A DNA stretch of 64,000 nucleotides from Edolisoma coerulescens (lineage: Eukaryota; Chordata; Aves; Passeriformes; Campephagidae), in assembly GCA_013397115.1 (NCBI GenBank), contig VWZW01004611.1:310001-374000 (forward strand), given 5' to 3'. Positions 50,805 to 63,905 of this stretch are shown in pieces. The notes beneath the pieces were generated by a model. It did no database searches. It saw only the letters and a list, made by a program, of their open reading frames with translations, and was not told the origin of the DNA. Position numbers and translations under genes: made by a program. Within the stretch, counting starts at the first letter, position 1; the number at the start of each line of letters is the position of its first letter.

Positions 50805-52244
50805 AGCCTGGCTGACTCACCAAACTAAGAGCACAAAATCATCTTTAGCAACAAGGTTAGCCTGACAGGACTGCTGGGAGCCTCCAAAAGCTCAAGCAAG
50901 GAATACAGATTGTTTAATAATAAAATGGCATGAGAAGATCCTTTGTTGTGATAGGTAAACATTCACAGCAGCCTCTCAGCATGACAACCCAGTTCCCGAC
51001 AGAGCCTCCCAGGACATGCCAATGCCTCCTCCTCCTATTGACTGAGCAACCAGCACAGAATAAAAAACCCAAATAAAAATGTCAGGGGAAAAAAAAAGAG
51101 CATTAAAAATTTATTCAACCAGTTTTCAAAGCTGACCAGAATATACCATGGAAAGAAGCATTCAAATAGACCTTTGTGTACTTGACAGAGAACTTTCAAA
51201 CCCAGCCTACCATTAGGGGTATTTCTCTCCTGTCTTTCATGTCAGTATTTGAAGTAATAACAACTAAAGTGATGGAGATGGCACACACAAAAGAGGAAAT
51301 CCTTTATGGGAAAGCACAGGAGTGTGTCCACTTGCTGCAAACAAAAGCCAGCAAGGACCCACAGGAGGCAGCAGCTGCCACCAGAGAACAGGAGAAGGGC
51401 CCTACAGCTGTGGCAGCCCTGGCCTAGTGAGGCTGGGCTTCCTGCTCCCCCAGCCACCCCTCTGCTTCAGGCACATCACCTCTAATGTCCATGCTCATTC
51501 CCCCTCTGCGGTGTGGCCATCTTCCCATAAGCTTCTTGGGACTGTATGTTAAGATGTGTCTTTGACATAATCATGTAGCGAAGCTAATTTGAGAAGCAAA
51601 GATGGCAACATCTGTATGTGGTTTTTAGTGGAAAGCAGTTAGAAAGATGTGCACAACCAAAACCAATAAATGCTTTGTAAAAAAGCTACCTTTTACCCCC
51701 TTTCAACTCTTAATGAAGACTGATTTTACACAGGACCTGCAGAGGAATCTTGTTCAAAACATGCCAGCCAACAACACTTCTCAGGCATCCAAAAGAGCCA
51801 CACCATTGGCCAGACCAGCAGCTCTCACTAATGATCAGTGTACACCATCAGCCCTGAGATGCTGCTAGAACCACTGGTAGCCCCAGCTACAACACTTGCC
51901 TCTTACAGGTGAAACTAAAACCTGCTGTGTAACATAGGGGTGGTATGAAAGTTAACATGTGTTTGTAAAAAGTCTTGAATAAGAGGCATTATGACAACAG
52001 ATTTATTGTTTCTGCTGCATTCTTCTCACAAGTTAATGGCTACAGGAATAAACAGAGAAAAGGAAGTTTGCACACCTCAACAGTCCTGTCACAAGCTGGC
52101 CAGTGATACCAGCTATTCAGCTGGCATTAATTCAATAGTTGAAATTATTTATTATCAAACCTGCAATAAATAGCACAAGATTTCTTAGGCAAACCTAAGG
52201 ATTTAGAGTATTAGTTCAAAACCAAAGAATTGCTTAGATTGCCA

Positions 52245-52365
52245 GAAACATTTGAAGATCTAGTCTAACCACTGTTCAAGCAGGGGCAGCTAGAGCAGGC
52301 CGCCCAGAACCATGCTCAGTTAGGCCTTGACCATCTCAACATGTGCATCTCCAACCAAAATGACT
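52245..52365 (-). mobile_element. CR1 LINE fragment, minus strand
   Basis: Plus-strand reading AGATCTAGTCTAACCACTGT, then CAAGCAGGGGCAGCTAGAGC, AGGCCGCCCAGAACCATG and CATGTGCATCTCCAACC follows the antisense of the 3' part of an older CR1 subfamily (normally 'gatcatctagtccaac ... gcagggccacctagagcaggttgc'). The element is therefore on the minus strand, the same orientation as SLC2A13. Short and diverged; no coding content. Confidence 0.7.
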
Positions 52366-55300
52366 CTGTAATTCTGCAACTCCCATGCCAGCTTTCTCCC
52401 CCTGAGAAATGTGTTCACAATGTTGCTGTCTAAAACAGCCTTCCTGGATTCCTATTCAGACCTTACTTCCTCTATTGTGTGTCCCAAAACCTACAGGTTC
52501 AAAACATTCAAGCAAAAATCTCAATTCAGAAGACACATTTGTTACATATTTTCAATTATCATTTCAATATCAAAACATATGCTTTGCTACTCTGAGTCAG
52601 AAAGAGTGCAGCAAGAGGTTTCAGAGAACAGGAGAAGGCAATTAGGAAAGCCTTCCCAGTTTATCTGACTGTCATGCAGCAAGCATTCACACACAAAAGC
52701 AAGTTCTTCCCAAAAAAACCCACCAGGAGTAAAAATGGCTATTCTGAAACAGATCAAAACAAGAGAAAAAATCGTATCACTTTAAAGAAATCATGTTTTA
52801 GATTCTCTAGTGTTATTTACATGACTCATATACTTTTAGTTGCCTTAGAATACATTGATGTTCTCTAGACTTTCCTCCTCTGATTTCCATTTAAGACATA
52901 CTTGAATATAGCAGAGTAAGTTCTTCTGAAAAGGCATAGTCAGAAGCAAGGCATTAAGTATTAGTCAAGTATAAAAACCTCTAAAATACATAACCAGTAT
53001 TTGTTCTGTAATTATTTTAATAGCTAGATATTAAAGAAATTTGAAAACAAAGAACAGCTTTCCTAGCAAAACAAATACAGCTGCAATGGAATCTTTCCTT
53101 AATCTTTCATATGAGAATGCTTTCATTTACACTTAGATGACATTTTCTAATATGCTCTCACTGTTAAACTGCTCACATCAAATAAAAGATTCTTGCTGCA
53201 GGCAAGTATATTACTACCTAACTAATAGAGCTGATAAGTGACAAGACATGAGAAAAAGAAAATGAAAACAATTAACTGGAAATCTGTCAGAGAAGGCTGA
53301 AGCTCTACACTGTGCACCACAGCTATGAAATATGAGGAAAGAGAGCAGGCAAGTCCAGTCTTTATCCACTTGAGTAACCAAGGCATGAACTTTCTGTCCT
53401 CATTAAAGGATATAGCTTAGAAAAAACATAACAGAAGGTTCCTTAAATTTCAACCAGAAGATGCATCTAATTATTATACGGGAAGCATCAGATGACACAA
53501 TGGGCTGAAATAATCATATTAAATGTTTTTTCACTCCTAAAATCACTTAGGATACCAATTACTAGGGTTCCTAATATAATCTGCAGACTTACCATTAGAA
53601 AGCAAAGACAAGTCTGTACACAGCTCAATTTTAAGACAATCAATAGAACAGAGGTGTGAAAAGACATCTTAGAATCACTTTATCATCCAGAAAGGTATTT
53701 CCGGTATGAACCTGAAAGGATCATAAAAAATTCATTAAAAAGTTCAGAAATGAAGTCAGCAAACCTACTGACAATAGAAATAAAAAGGTCAATGAAGGAG
53801 AGCTCCTATGATAATTAGAATTATAAGTATAATTTTAAGAATGAGATGACAGTAGAAAACACAAGGACTACAAAAGGAATCCAAGTCATTGTTTATAAAA
53901 TGCATTTGAGCATAAATGCTAAGGAGATGGAATAATTTTAAAGATTTCTTTTTGCAAGATCAGACAGATACAAATGTACCCTGTCCAGATCAGGACTTCC
54001 ACTACAGCTCCTGTCATGTCTCCTGCAGACAGGAGGGAAGGTGCGTCATAAAAACAACAGATGAGCAACAAAAGCTGGAGGCAGGATATTGAGTGAGATG
54101 CACTTTTACTCCAAGCACAATAAAAAAGCTCTAAGGCAGTAGGAATGTGTCAGTCTTTTCACTGGCGTCAGCCAATAACCAGCGTCAGGAGCAGCAAAAA
54201 CATAGGGAAGGATTCCTGACGACCTTTTGTTGTCACTGCAACTCAATTAGTCTTTCATGCTTAGTAATAAGGAGGACTGATGGTTAACCAGAAGTGCTAA
54301 GGAGGCACATCCAGGAACTGGTATCTCTTTGTATCATGGTTCTATCCCTCCTGTCCAGCTTGTGCTGAGCCTTTGCATGAAAACCAAGCAAACCAGAGAA
54401 TACAACCAGCTAGAAGGATATCCACCTGCCTCTCAAGGAGTTTGTACCACTTATCTCCTTTAAACAGTTCATGATGACATCAAAAGACTGCACTGGCCCA
54501 TAGGCAGGGCTAGTTATGACAATGGAGTGACCTGAACCACCATGGGACTCCAGACTGTCCAGCTGGAAACTAAAATTAGGATGTGAAATAATCATTTAAA
54601 AGGCACAAAGAAATCTCTGATCCTATTTCAGAGTACAGCAACTCAGCCATTGATCTCTATTAACAACAAAGAACATACACACCTTATTACAAAAAATTTG
54701 TGTTGTTAGGAGCTCCAAATGAACAGACAAAAACTAAAACGTTTCCTTTCAGAACATCCTTCACTAACATATAAAGCTGCACTGAGGTACTTAACCAAGG
54801 TAAAATATTTCACGCATCTTAGAATGAACTTGCAAGAGCAAGTTTTCATTAAAATGTTAAATTTTAATGCTGCCAACTTTAAAATTCACTTAATTGAGAA
54901 GCATCCCATAATGATTTGTGTTAATTGTAAGGATTCCAAGCAGCAAGGGGTTCCGCAGACAGAGAATTTATGGAGGCAACCTGATGAAGAAACAAGTTTG
55001 TGGCAAAGAGAATCAGAAACTAAATATTAGCAGAAGTTGCTATGCTACAAGAAGGTTTGAATACAAAGTCAAGGTGAGCTTTTTGCGGCGGTGCAAGGAG
55101 AGTACAAGTAAACAGCAAATTCCTAAGGCGACAAGGGGAAACTGGCCAACCTACAGCTGAGCTAATGTTTTCTCCCAGCAACTTTGCAGGAAATCTGGTA
55201 AACTTCCTACATCTTGGATACTGGACATGCAATCTAAATTTAGTGCCTTGGAAATACTTTTGACCCCAGAAGTATGTCAGGTTATATAGAAATATAGACT

Positions 55301-58300
55301 TTCATCATGTATTTTCTTTCAGTTTGTGTTCCCACAAAATTATACTCTAAGGTTTTTGCTTTACTCTGACAAAACCAGCTTTCTTGCCAACTGATAATTT
55401 TAGAACATTGCTCACATCTGAGTAGTAAAATTCAGGAGGACAGGGGAAACATTCTGGTGAACTTCCTGAAAGAACTGAAAAGTTCTACAATAACTGCATA
55501 ATCTTTACCATCAAAGAAGAGTCGATTTAAATAGTTTGTGGAGAAAAGAAATTCATCACTGACAAAAGGGATACATTTTAACTGTAAAGGATACTTATTT
55601 TAAAAGACCATTAGCTTTCACAAACACACATAACAGGAGCTGTCAACAATCTCCTAGTCTACAGACAGCTCCACAACATATTACAATTATATTGCTCAAC
55701 CTAAACAGAAATTAAGCCCTTTTATAGTCTCATAGAGTCCTTTTGTGCTGTTACAGTTAACACTTCAGCTTTCAGTAATGACAGTCAACCTAAGGGGATA
55801 AGAGAGTGCCTTATTAAACATGCTAATAGGAAATACTTGAGAAAGCAGTGCATTTGAATGCTGTTCTAGTACACTAACCATTTCCCTAGCAGATAATGCT
55901 AAAATATTCATTGTGCAGCTTGTATTTGAGTGTGAACATCAGGGAAAGCTCAAGTCCTCTCTAATATCTAGGCTTCCCACCCACTGCACATATCTAGTAA
56001 AGGCATTATCAGCAGTTTATAACTGGTTACTGAAATTTATTTCAAGGATGATTGGCAGCACACTTTCCCATTTATCTCCCCTATGTCAGATTAGTAGAAG
56101 TCAATTTCTTAGCTGTGGCACAACTGCACTGGGCTACAGCAGAGCACTGAAATGCACAAGGGCAGTGGGACAAACCAGCAGCACTAAAACCCATAAGAAC
56201 ATAAATCACAGTAATGGACAGACTTAGGTGCATTTCTTCTAGAATGGGGGTCGAACAGCAGCAGCCTTCATTTAAGTCTGGTATCTTAACACTAATTTAT
56301 TTAATTGTAGAGAGCTGGTTCATCACAGCTTAAGAACCTATACTTTTGAACATCTAATAGACTAATTCCAGACCTTTATGCCCCTATTTAGCCACTGGCC
56401 CAAATCAGTGTAACCAATACTGTAATTATAACCAAAAACCTATGTTACTATGTGGAGTACTATGTACTCTAACTGTGAAGGAGTCAAGGACCACAGCAAT
56501 CTGAAGAAATTCAAGTGAAGCTCCTCACTAGTTGATATTGTCTCAGATTTATAGAACCATCGTATCTTAATGAGCCTGAATAAATAATTCTTTCTGTTGA
56601 CCACAAGAAGGTTTTTTCACTGTTGTGTGTTATCTATATGGATCAAAACCACAAAATCCTTCTTCACTTAAGAAAACCTCAAATTGTATCCAGTAGAAAC
56701 AACCACAACTGTCATACAGTAAATGCAATGCCCCAAGAAGATAGCATTGGCCTTACACAAGAGTAATGTCAAGTTTCAAGCTCTCCCTTGTTCAAAAGAC
56801 TCAGAAGTAAATCCAGCTCATAAAAAAATTAACATGCCAATACAGAACACAATTCCTCCATAATTAAAGTGTTAAGGCCTTTCTGTGGCATCTCCAGGAC
56901 AGTATCTCAGAAGAACAGCCTAGGGTAATCACATACAGTAAAGAGACATGCATATTCAACAAAGCATAATCAAGGAGGGACTACTTATTACAGTACTGAT
57001 TTTCCTACACTGAAATTCTTCATAGTAAATGAATATTTTTAATCTGGAAACTGCAGGTTATGAAACAGAAAAAACTGAGCCACAACATCTAAGGGAAGAC
57101 AGAAAAGAATCACCTACAGGCTAGAGTGTGAAAGTTTATTAAAATAAAGCTTAGTTTGCTCACTTCATTAAAAGAAAACAGTTTAGCAGTTACAAAAAGA
57201 ATGCAGTAATCTTTAACAACAAACAGGTAGTAATTTAAAATATACTGAGTATATTCTATGATTCTAAGTGTTAGAACCACTTCATCTGTGGAGTCCTGTT
57301 CAACTCAGCTTCAGCATTAGTACCATCTATGGAACAGCACATTTTGGGAAGAAACTATTCTTAAACAAATAACTTTTTCTATCCAAAATTATTTAGAGAT
57401 CATTCAAGGTTATAATAATAAAAAAAAACCATGTTAAGAGGAAATTTATCTTGAGTGACAAAGTCAGAAAGAGAGAGAGAGATTTAGTAACTAGAGACAA
57501 AATAATCAAGAAAATTATCCAGAAAATGTGAAGCAAAGGTCTTTGCAACTGTCCAAGCCTATGACCACACCTAGCACTACAGATGTCAGTTTACACTTCC
57601 CAGCAACCCGGAATTAGTTACCCATATTCAGTCATTCTTTATGGCTGCCATCTGCTCCTATTAACACAGGCTGTGAAACTCCCAACCAAACCCCACTCAG
57701 CTGCCCGAGTTCCCAAGTATCCCACTGGGAATGCCATATTGGGAAACTGTGCCTGTAGCTCATAGCTGTAAGATCTCATTTCAAAAAGAGAAGAAATCAT
57801 GAAGAAATGCATTTTTGAATCATTATAGCAATACTAGAATAACAATCAACTCTAGGATTGAGTGAAAGCTACCAAAAGCAACTAGTAAAAAGTCCTAATT
57901 TGTTCTGTTTCTGAATTAATTTTGATCAAGGACTGTTTGCAAAAATCTTTAACTTGCAAGATGCAAATCTTTCACTGTGAAGGAGTAAACCAGCCTAGAT
58001 GTTTATACTACTCAACACTTTTATTTTTACCACGTTGCAAAAACTTCTCACCTCAGAAAAGAAGAGCATTTTTTTTATTTTCACTTGAAAATTATGAATA
58101 CAACATAGTTTTCTTTATGACAGCTTGTATCAACACGTAAGTCAAGCACTACTTGATCTACTTCAAGAGTAGATCAAGTACTTCAGTGCCAGTGCAGTAG
58201 TAATTGAGATAAGCAGTGCTTTGCTGCAGACATGCTTTAGCAGCAGCAGACTGCACTGTATGTGCTGCTCACAACCAGGGAGAGCTGGCAGCTGAAGGTG

Positions 58301-61300
58301 GTCAGGCCCTGACACAGCCCCAGCCACAGATAAGGAGTGGCTACTCCTCGTCCAGCGAGGCAGGGGATCAGGATGTGCATCCACATCTCAGCTACCCCAT
58401 GTGCCATTTCAGGCTTTTGATCTGGTGGCTGGCACGGACTTGCACAGATCACCACAAGCAGTAACTGAGAGGCTGGGGGTGGCAATCTGGCTCTTTCTGC
58501 TGCCTTAGGCATGCAAACTGCAACTCCCAGCAGGGGAGTATGGTTTTAAAATGACCCAGAAAGAGTCATCAGGGCTAATCTGCATAGCCATTCATATATG
58601 CCAGAAAGTCAGCATTATGAACACCATCTTTACATTGTTAAAAAAAACTAATCCCACATCAAAAGCCCAAGAACAATGGTTGCATGCTTCAAGGATTAGC
58701 ACATATTTTCTGCGCAGAGAAATTTTATTTTCAGAGGACAAGGGTAACGGTTTGAAAGCTGTACAGAAAATGAATGTTCCTATCTAACTTTACAGTTTTG
58801 CTTATATACCATTTTTCCCTAATTCTACTACAGTGATGCTTTACCTAGCTTACAAGAATTCTAAGAGAAGTGATATTTATACAAACATGAACAAGCTTTA
58901 GAAGCTGAACTACAGGTCAGCCAAAAGCATGCCTTTAATTATACCTGAAAGCTATAGTTATACTCTTCAACTAAGACCTAAATTGTTTTTAACAATGCCT
59001 CTTTCTACAAGTGCAGCTCTTGAAACAGTGAAACTGGTTAACTTCTCTGTAAACTGCTTTAGGTTTCACTGGGTTAAAAGTCTAGCAACTGTCTCCAAAT
59101 GTGAAGCCTCTGATGAAGATGACCAGAAGAATGCATTTTCTTACCTACCACTTGCAATTAAGTAAAAGAAAAATATAGAATGACTAATCTCATTGCAAAC
59201 TTAGTATTTTAGTGAAACAAACTAACATTTTAGAAAAAAAGTAGCATTGAATGAGTTCATTCCTTATTCAGGAAAGCCATTCAAAAAATACTGTCTGTCT
59301 AATGTATATTCCCAGTAATTTTGAGCTTGCCATGGGTAAATACATTGCAAACATCAACATAGAGAACTATATTTTTATACTAATTGCTACATTTATTTAT
59401 CCACTCGTGCAGAAAACAGCATGATTCGTAGGAAGACAGGTACCAGTTATATGGTTTTATAAGTATTGCTCTAAAAAATAAACAAAAGCCTTGTAAGCCT
59501 TTTACAGCCTAAGGCTTGATTTCAAAAACTAAGTTTCAATTATAGCTTTACAATGCAAGTAGCACTCATGACAGTAATGTAAGTATAACTACAGTTATAA
59601 TGAAAATATAGGAATCACAGCAATTGCTCAGTTTCTTTCTACACTAGCAGATTCATATACAACCAAGCTTGTGTCTACAAACACAAGTGATCCATGTAGA
59701 GATAATAAAACATCTTTTTGACCATACAGGAAAGTATTTGCAGTATTGGAGGGTGGGGGCTGGTAGAAATCAGTACAGCACTTCTTCCTCAAGATACCTT
59801 TTGTAGCACGCCCGTTTTCCATGCTAGGGAGAGTAAAGCCCTTCCCAGTGCACATAGTTCAAGTCAACCAGCACTGCACACTTCTTTGCTTTATGAGAAG
59901 CAGCTCAGCTCAAATATCTAGCTTCCCTGAGTTCTTCTCCTCATGATCTGGAGTTTCCCTGCTAACAATTCAGTAAGAGCTACTCAGTGCCAGTGCAATG
60001 CAGCTATGATAGAACATCCTATGGAGGAATCTCAAGTAAAGATCTCTCAAGAAAAGTGGTTAAGTCTCAGAGAGGGTTTTAACTATTAGGACAAGGATCT
60101 TGCATTAGAGTGCCCTTAGCAGAGGGATAAGCCAATTCTGAATTTCTTCATGTCACACAGGTTTACACATAGAAATGACTTTTGACTGCTCTCCTAGACT
60201 ATCACAAATGCAACACTCATGGTGTAATACTCAAGCTGTCAAGGGACACAAGGTTACTTTAAACTATTTTGATGTGTATTTACTTCCACCAGCAGCTTAC
60301 ACTGACAAAAAAAAAAAAAGAAGCTACAAGTGAAGCATGAGGCTGCTGCATTTGAGGGGGGGGAAAAGCAAGACAGTAGTGTCAAGTGCTAAAAGGAAAA
60401 AAGGAATAGATCAACTACTCCATTACCAACACCTAAGGGACAAAAAGCTGAGGAAGCCTCAGCTAACCAGGAGTGGATAGATGCTGCTGGTGGGAAGAAA
60501 TTACTGCCAAAGTTTGTCAGGGAAATGGACTGCCAAAGAGCTTTCTGGGAAATGTTGCTCTCATGACTTTCAGTTTTTGACAAGTTGCAGTTCTCTAGGT
60601 GCATTGTGATGGACAGTCATCTTCCAAACAACAGATGTAATTCTGGTAACAGTTGCTCCACTTCAGCGTTTACTTTGCTCTTTGTTAGGTCCGTACTCAG
60701 AGCACTGACACAACTCCTGAGGTTCCCCTGCAGAGCAGCTCTTTCCTGCCCTATTTTCATTCTCCAGGCATATCAGCAGGGGAGGATTCAGGCACAGCTC
60801 CACATCAGCCCTCAGAGAAAGCTGGGCAAACACTGCATTGTTCTTGGTAAATCTCATTAGGTGATATGAGACTTTGGTAACTCTAGATAACCTAAAGATT
60901 AAGAGGAAATAAAGATGGGTATCTAAAGTGCCTTTCTGCAACTCGGGGCACTGCACTGATTCTCCTATCCATCAGTCTGCTGTGCTGCCCCTATCCAGTG
61001 AGAGAATAGTGAAAACAAGAAATGGTAAGAAAAATTAGGAGCTGCAATTTAAAAAACCATATCTGACGGTCCCATTCCAATTAACACAGATACAGCAAGT
61101 ATCTCTAAGATAAAATCTGCTTTTCCTGTGACTTGCACTACACAAGTTGCAATAAATCAGTGTAAGCTGTCAGATAACAAGCTGGGCAATGAAATACTCC
61201 ACTGCTTCAGCTTGCTGCCTGCCAGCCTCTAAGTGACCCAGCTTTTTTGTACTTGAGGCACAGCTACTACAGAGTAGTACATTTTAACTCCTTCATACCT

Positions 61301-62900
61301 GCTCCCACTTAGAAGTGGAATCCATCCTTAAAACTGAAAGATTTACAGTTTAAAATGAAGCCACATTCTCCTTCAAAGTGACAACACATTCTCATTTAAG
61401 GTTCAACTTTAAATGAAAAGATTCATGCACAAGCTACCACTGAGAAAAATAACTGAAACCAGGATCTCTGAAAAACAAACTTTGCAAGTTCTGTGATTAC
61501 AGCACTGCTCCACTTTCACAGAAAAAAATTTATGAAGAAATGTCCATATTTGAGGATAACTGAAAACTGTAAGACCAGAGCAGGGAAGGATCTCTGAATC
61601 CTCCCAGGACTCTTTCCAAAGAAACTCTATCAAGTAATTACTGTCTCCCATCTTGATTTTCCCTATATCACATTTCACCTGATCTTTTAATTAAGTTTTC
61701 ATAAAGCAAGATTTAATTGAAACATCAATTACAGTAAAACCTAGCTACATATAAATTGAATTTTCACTCAAAAGTAAAAATTACTTTATTTACATTTTAA
61801 AACATTTTTGGTCTACTTCCTCTTTCTTATTTCCCAAAACAAAAGGTAGGGACTGCTGACAGTACGGCAGGAGAGCAACATCAGAAAGCAGAATTAATTA
61901 CCCACTGGGAAAGAATCATTAAACTGAGCACTAATAAAGTAACTGCGAGTAGGAAAGGAACCAGTTGTGATAGCTTCTAATAAAGCATCAAGAACTGGCA
62001 ATGAAGCACAAAACAGCTCATAGGAGACTGGATCTCTGAATTAGTCACTCACTACCCACTCCTACCTGCCCAGTTAGTATTATTTATACTTGCATGCAGT
62101 AAGAAAATAATAAAACCACAGTGTTTTCCCCATAAAATTTTACAGTCCATTGCAAAGCACACATGTTGATGACAGGCTTTTGTCAATGAGGTTGGGAAGA
62201 AGACTACTCTAGCAGAATGCTATTCTTCCTGCCACCAAAGATAACCTCCTTAATAACAGAATCCTCTTCCTTAATACTTGTAACCTACTGCAATAATATA
62301 ACAGCTAGAAAAACTCCCCGTGGACTATGCTTCCAATGCAGTGTGTGCTTTCAGCACTTCATGTCTGCTGCTCGTCATCTTGAGATCTACCTTTCAAATA
62401 CTGTCAAGTTCACATTTAACTGCTCATTCTGAGTTTACACTGTTGTCCTTTCTTAGTTTAAAGGACTTTTTAATTGCTAATATGTACAGACTCTTTGAGT
62501 AGTGTTTCAATATACTATATCAGAAAACTCAGGCTTAGGTGTGAATTACCAAAAGCATTTAGTGGCAGTTCTTTAATGACTCTTGTGCCAATTGCTTGTA
62601 AGGCACAGAATAGGGAGCAACTGAAGAATAAGCATGGTCAGTGACACAGCATGTCAGATTAAATTCTGAAAGTTAAGTCTACATTACTACACTGAGATAC
62701 ATCTTAGAATGCTTTTTAGAGGTGGTTAGACTTCCGGCAATCTTCTTCCCCTCAATGACAAGTATGTGACAATTTGTATATATCTGTATCTATCAGTTTG
62801 CACTTCCAGTTAAGTAGAATTACCTACAGTTCCAAAGTCATTTGGGAATTAAATAATAAACTTAAAATTCATTAAATAGCCATTAAGTGTAATTTAGAAC
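52366..62900. other. long intronic stretch without recognisable genes
   Basis: About 10.5 kb of AT-rich intron 1. Items seen are a GA run near 57470, a strong small hairpin at 58150-58180, a somewhat GC-richer patch at about 58240-58530, and poly-A/poly-G runs near 60303-60366. No exon, RNA gene or clear transposon could be identified. Confidence 0.6.
58150..58180. repeat. 13-bp perfect hairpin with 5-nt loop
   Basis: TACTTGATCTACT (58150-58162) and AGTAGATCAAGTA (58168-58180) are exact reverse complements separated by TCAAG. Terminator-like in shape, but this is intronic bird DNA, so no terminator role is implied. Confidence 0.9.
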
Positions 62901-63380
62901 TGTCTCGGTTTGAAAGACAGGTGTCTGCTAAGGAAGGCAGGAGCCTCTCTTGGAATGGAGAATGAAACCCCCTTTCTCTCTGAATTATTATAATTTTGGA
63001 ATTAAGGGCTTTCAGGCAAAGATAGGAGGAATAGGAATAACAGTTCGTTACTTAGACATATATCTATATATAAACAACAAGGCAACCAACAACAGTAACT
63101 ATGGCAGTAACAACAAGACAGAAGCAGTAACCCAGTGCCAGCCTCTCTCGGCCGCAGGCACCTTCCCCTTCCGCGCAGTGACGGTCACAGCAGGCAGGGG
63201 TGTTGGTGGCTCCCGGNAGCGTGGCCTCTCTCTCTCCCCAAACGCCCAGAGAACACTGCCAGGGCCCGCAACTCACCCCAAGTAAAAAGAGGCAGCTCAC
63301 AGACTCTCTCTTCTTGTGGCCAGGTCCTTTTGTCTCTCTAAGTACTCAGTGATTTGTCTCCTAGCTGCCTATATGGGAAA
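62901..63380. mobile_element. endogenous retrovirus LTR, second family
   Basis: Starts TGTCTCGGTTTGAAAGACAG, continues GTGTCTGCTAAGGAAGGCAG, then GAATTATTATAATTTTGGAA and GGAATAGGAATAACAGTTC. I recognise this block as a frequent LTR-type repeat of songbird genomes. A TATA-like TATATCTATATATAAAC and a GC-rich part (about 63140-63270, with an N at 63217) follow. The right boundary is not visible to me and is given only roughly. I could not fix the orientation or find a target duplication. Confidence 0.65.
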
Positions 63381-63905
63381 AATTCTTTAAGAGAAAAGGA
63401 AAACAAAAGGGTAACTCTTAAAACTCAAACAGTAACAAATAACTTACCTGCATTTCAGTAAGACTGAATGTCAGGCTGTCCTGAGACCAGACTTCTCTAA
63501 GTAGTACCACTAACAGTACTGCCTGTCTAAAGGCCAAATACACACCAAGGAAGGACAGAGATTTGACTATAGAGGAAATTACCTGAGAAACTGAAAATCA
63601 GACTATAAAGTCCATTAACAGAAATTGCAGTGTTGAACAGGTTATGACCGATAGAAAAAATTATTACTATTTGTTTTTAAATAAGTCCAAGAATATTTTT
63701 GAAAATGCAAATATCAGTTCTACCTTACAGAAAGAAAAATGGAGGCATAAAGCACCACCATCACTTGATGATCCAAATGCCAGAAAGTGACAAATCCAAG
63801 AATTACAGATTGGCCTTACGTTTATTAAGCAAAAGACTGTATCAGACACTTGGGGATTCATTGTGCAGGTCAGGGCTTTCAACAGGACAACAGACGTTTT
63901 CTTAT
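63381..63905. other. intronic or LTR-flanking sequence
   Basis: AT-rich sequence between the LTR and the terminal CR1. It may include the tail of the LTR element. No gene is recognisable. Confidence 0.5.

Larger units (their letters stand above)
50206..52244. other. intronic sequence with a structured, GC-richer patch
   Basis: No gene found. The stretch 50494-50820 is clearly more GC-rich than its surroundings and carries several inverted repeats, listed separately. Open frames here (up to about 111 codons) lack family motifs. Confidence 0.55.

Noticed and set aside
57240..57290. ATTCTATGATTCTAAG resembling a CR1 3' end
   Set aside because: No preceding CR1 sequence is recognisable, so the short match alone is not enough.
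58240..58530. GC-richer patch considered as a CpG island or promoter
   Set aside because: Few CpG dinucleotides, no adjacent first exon, and it lies deep in intron 1.
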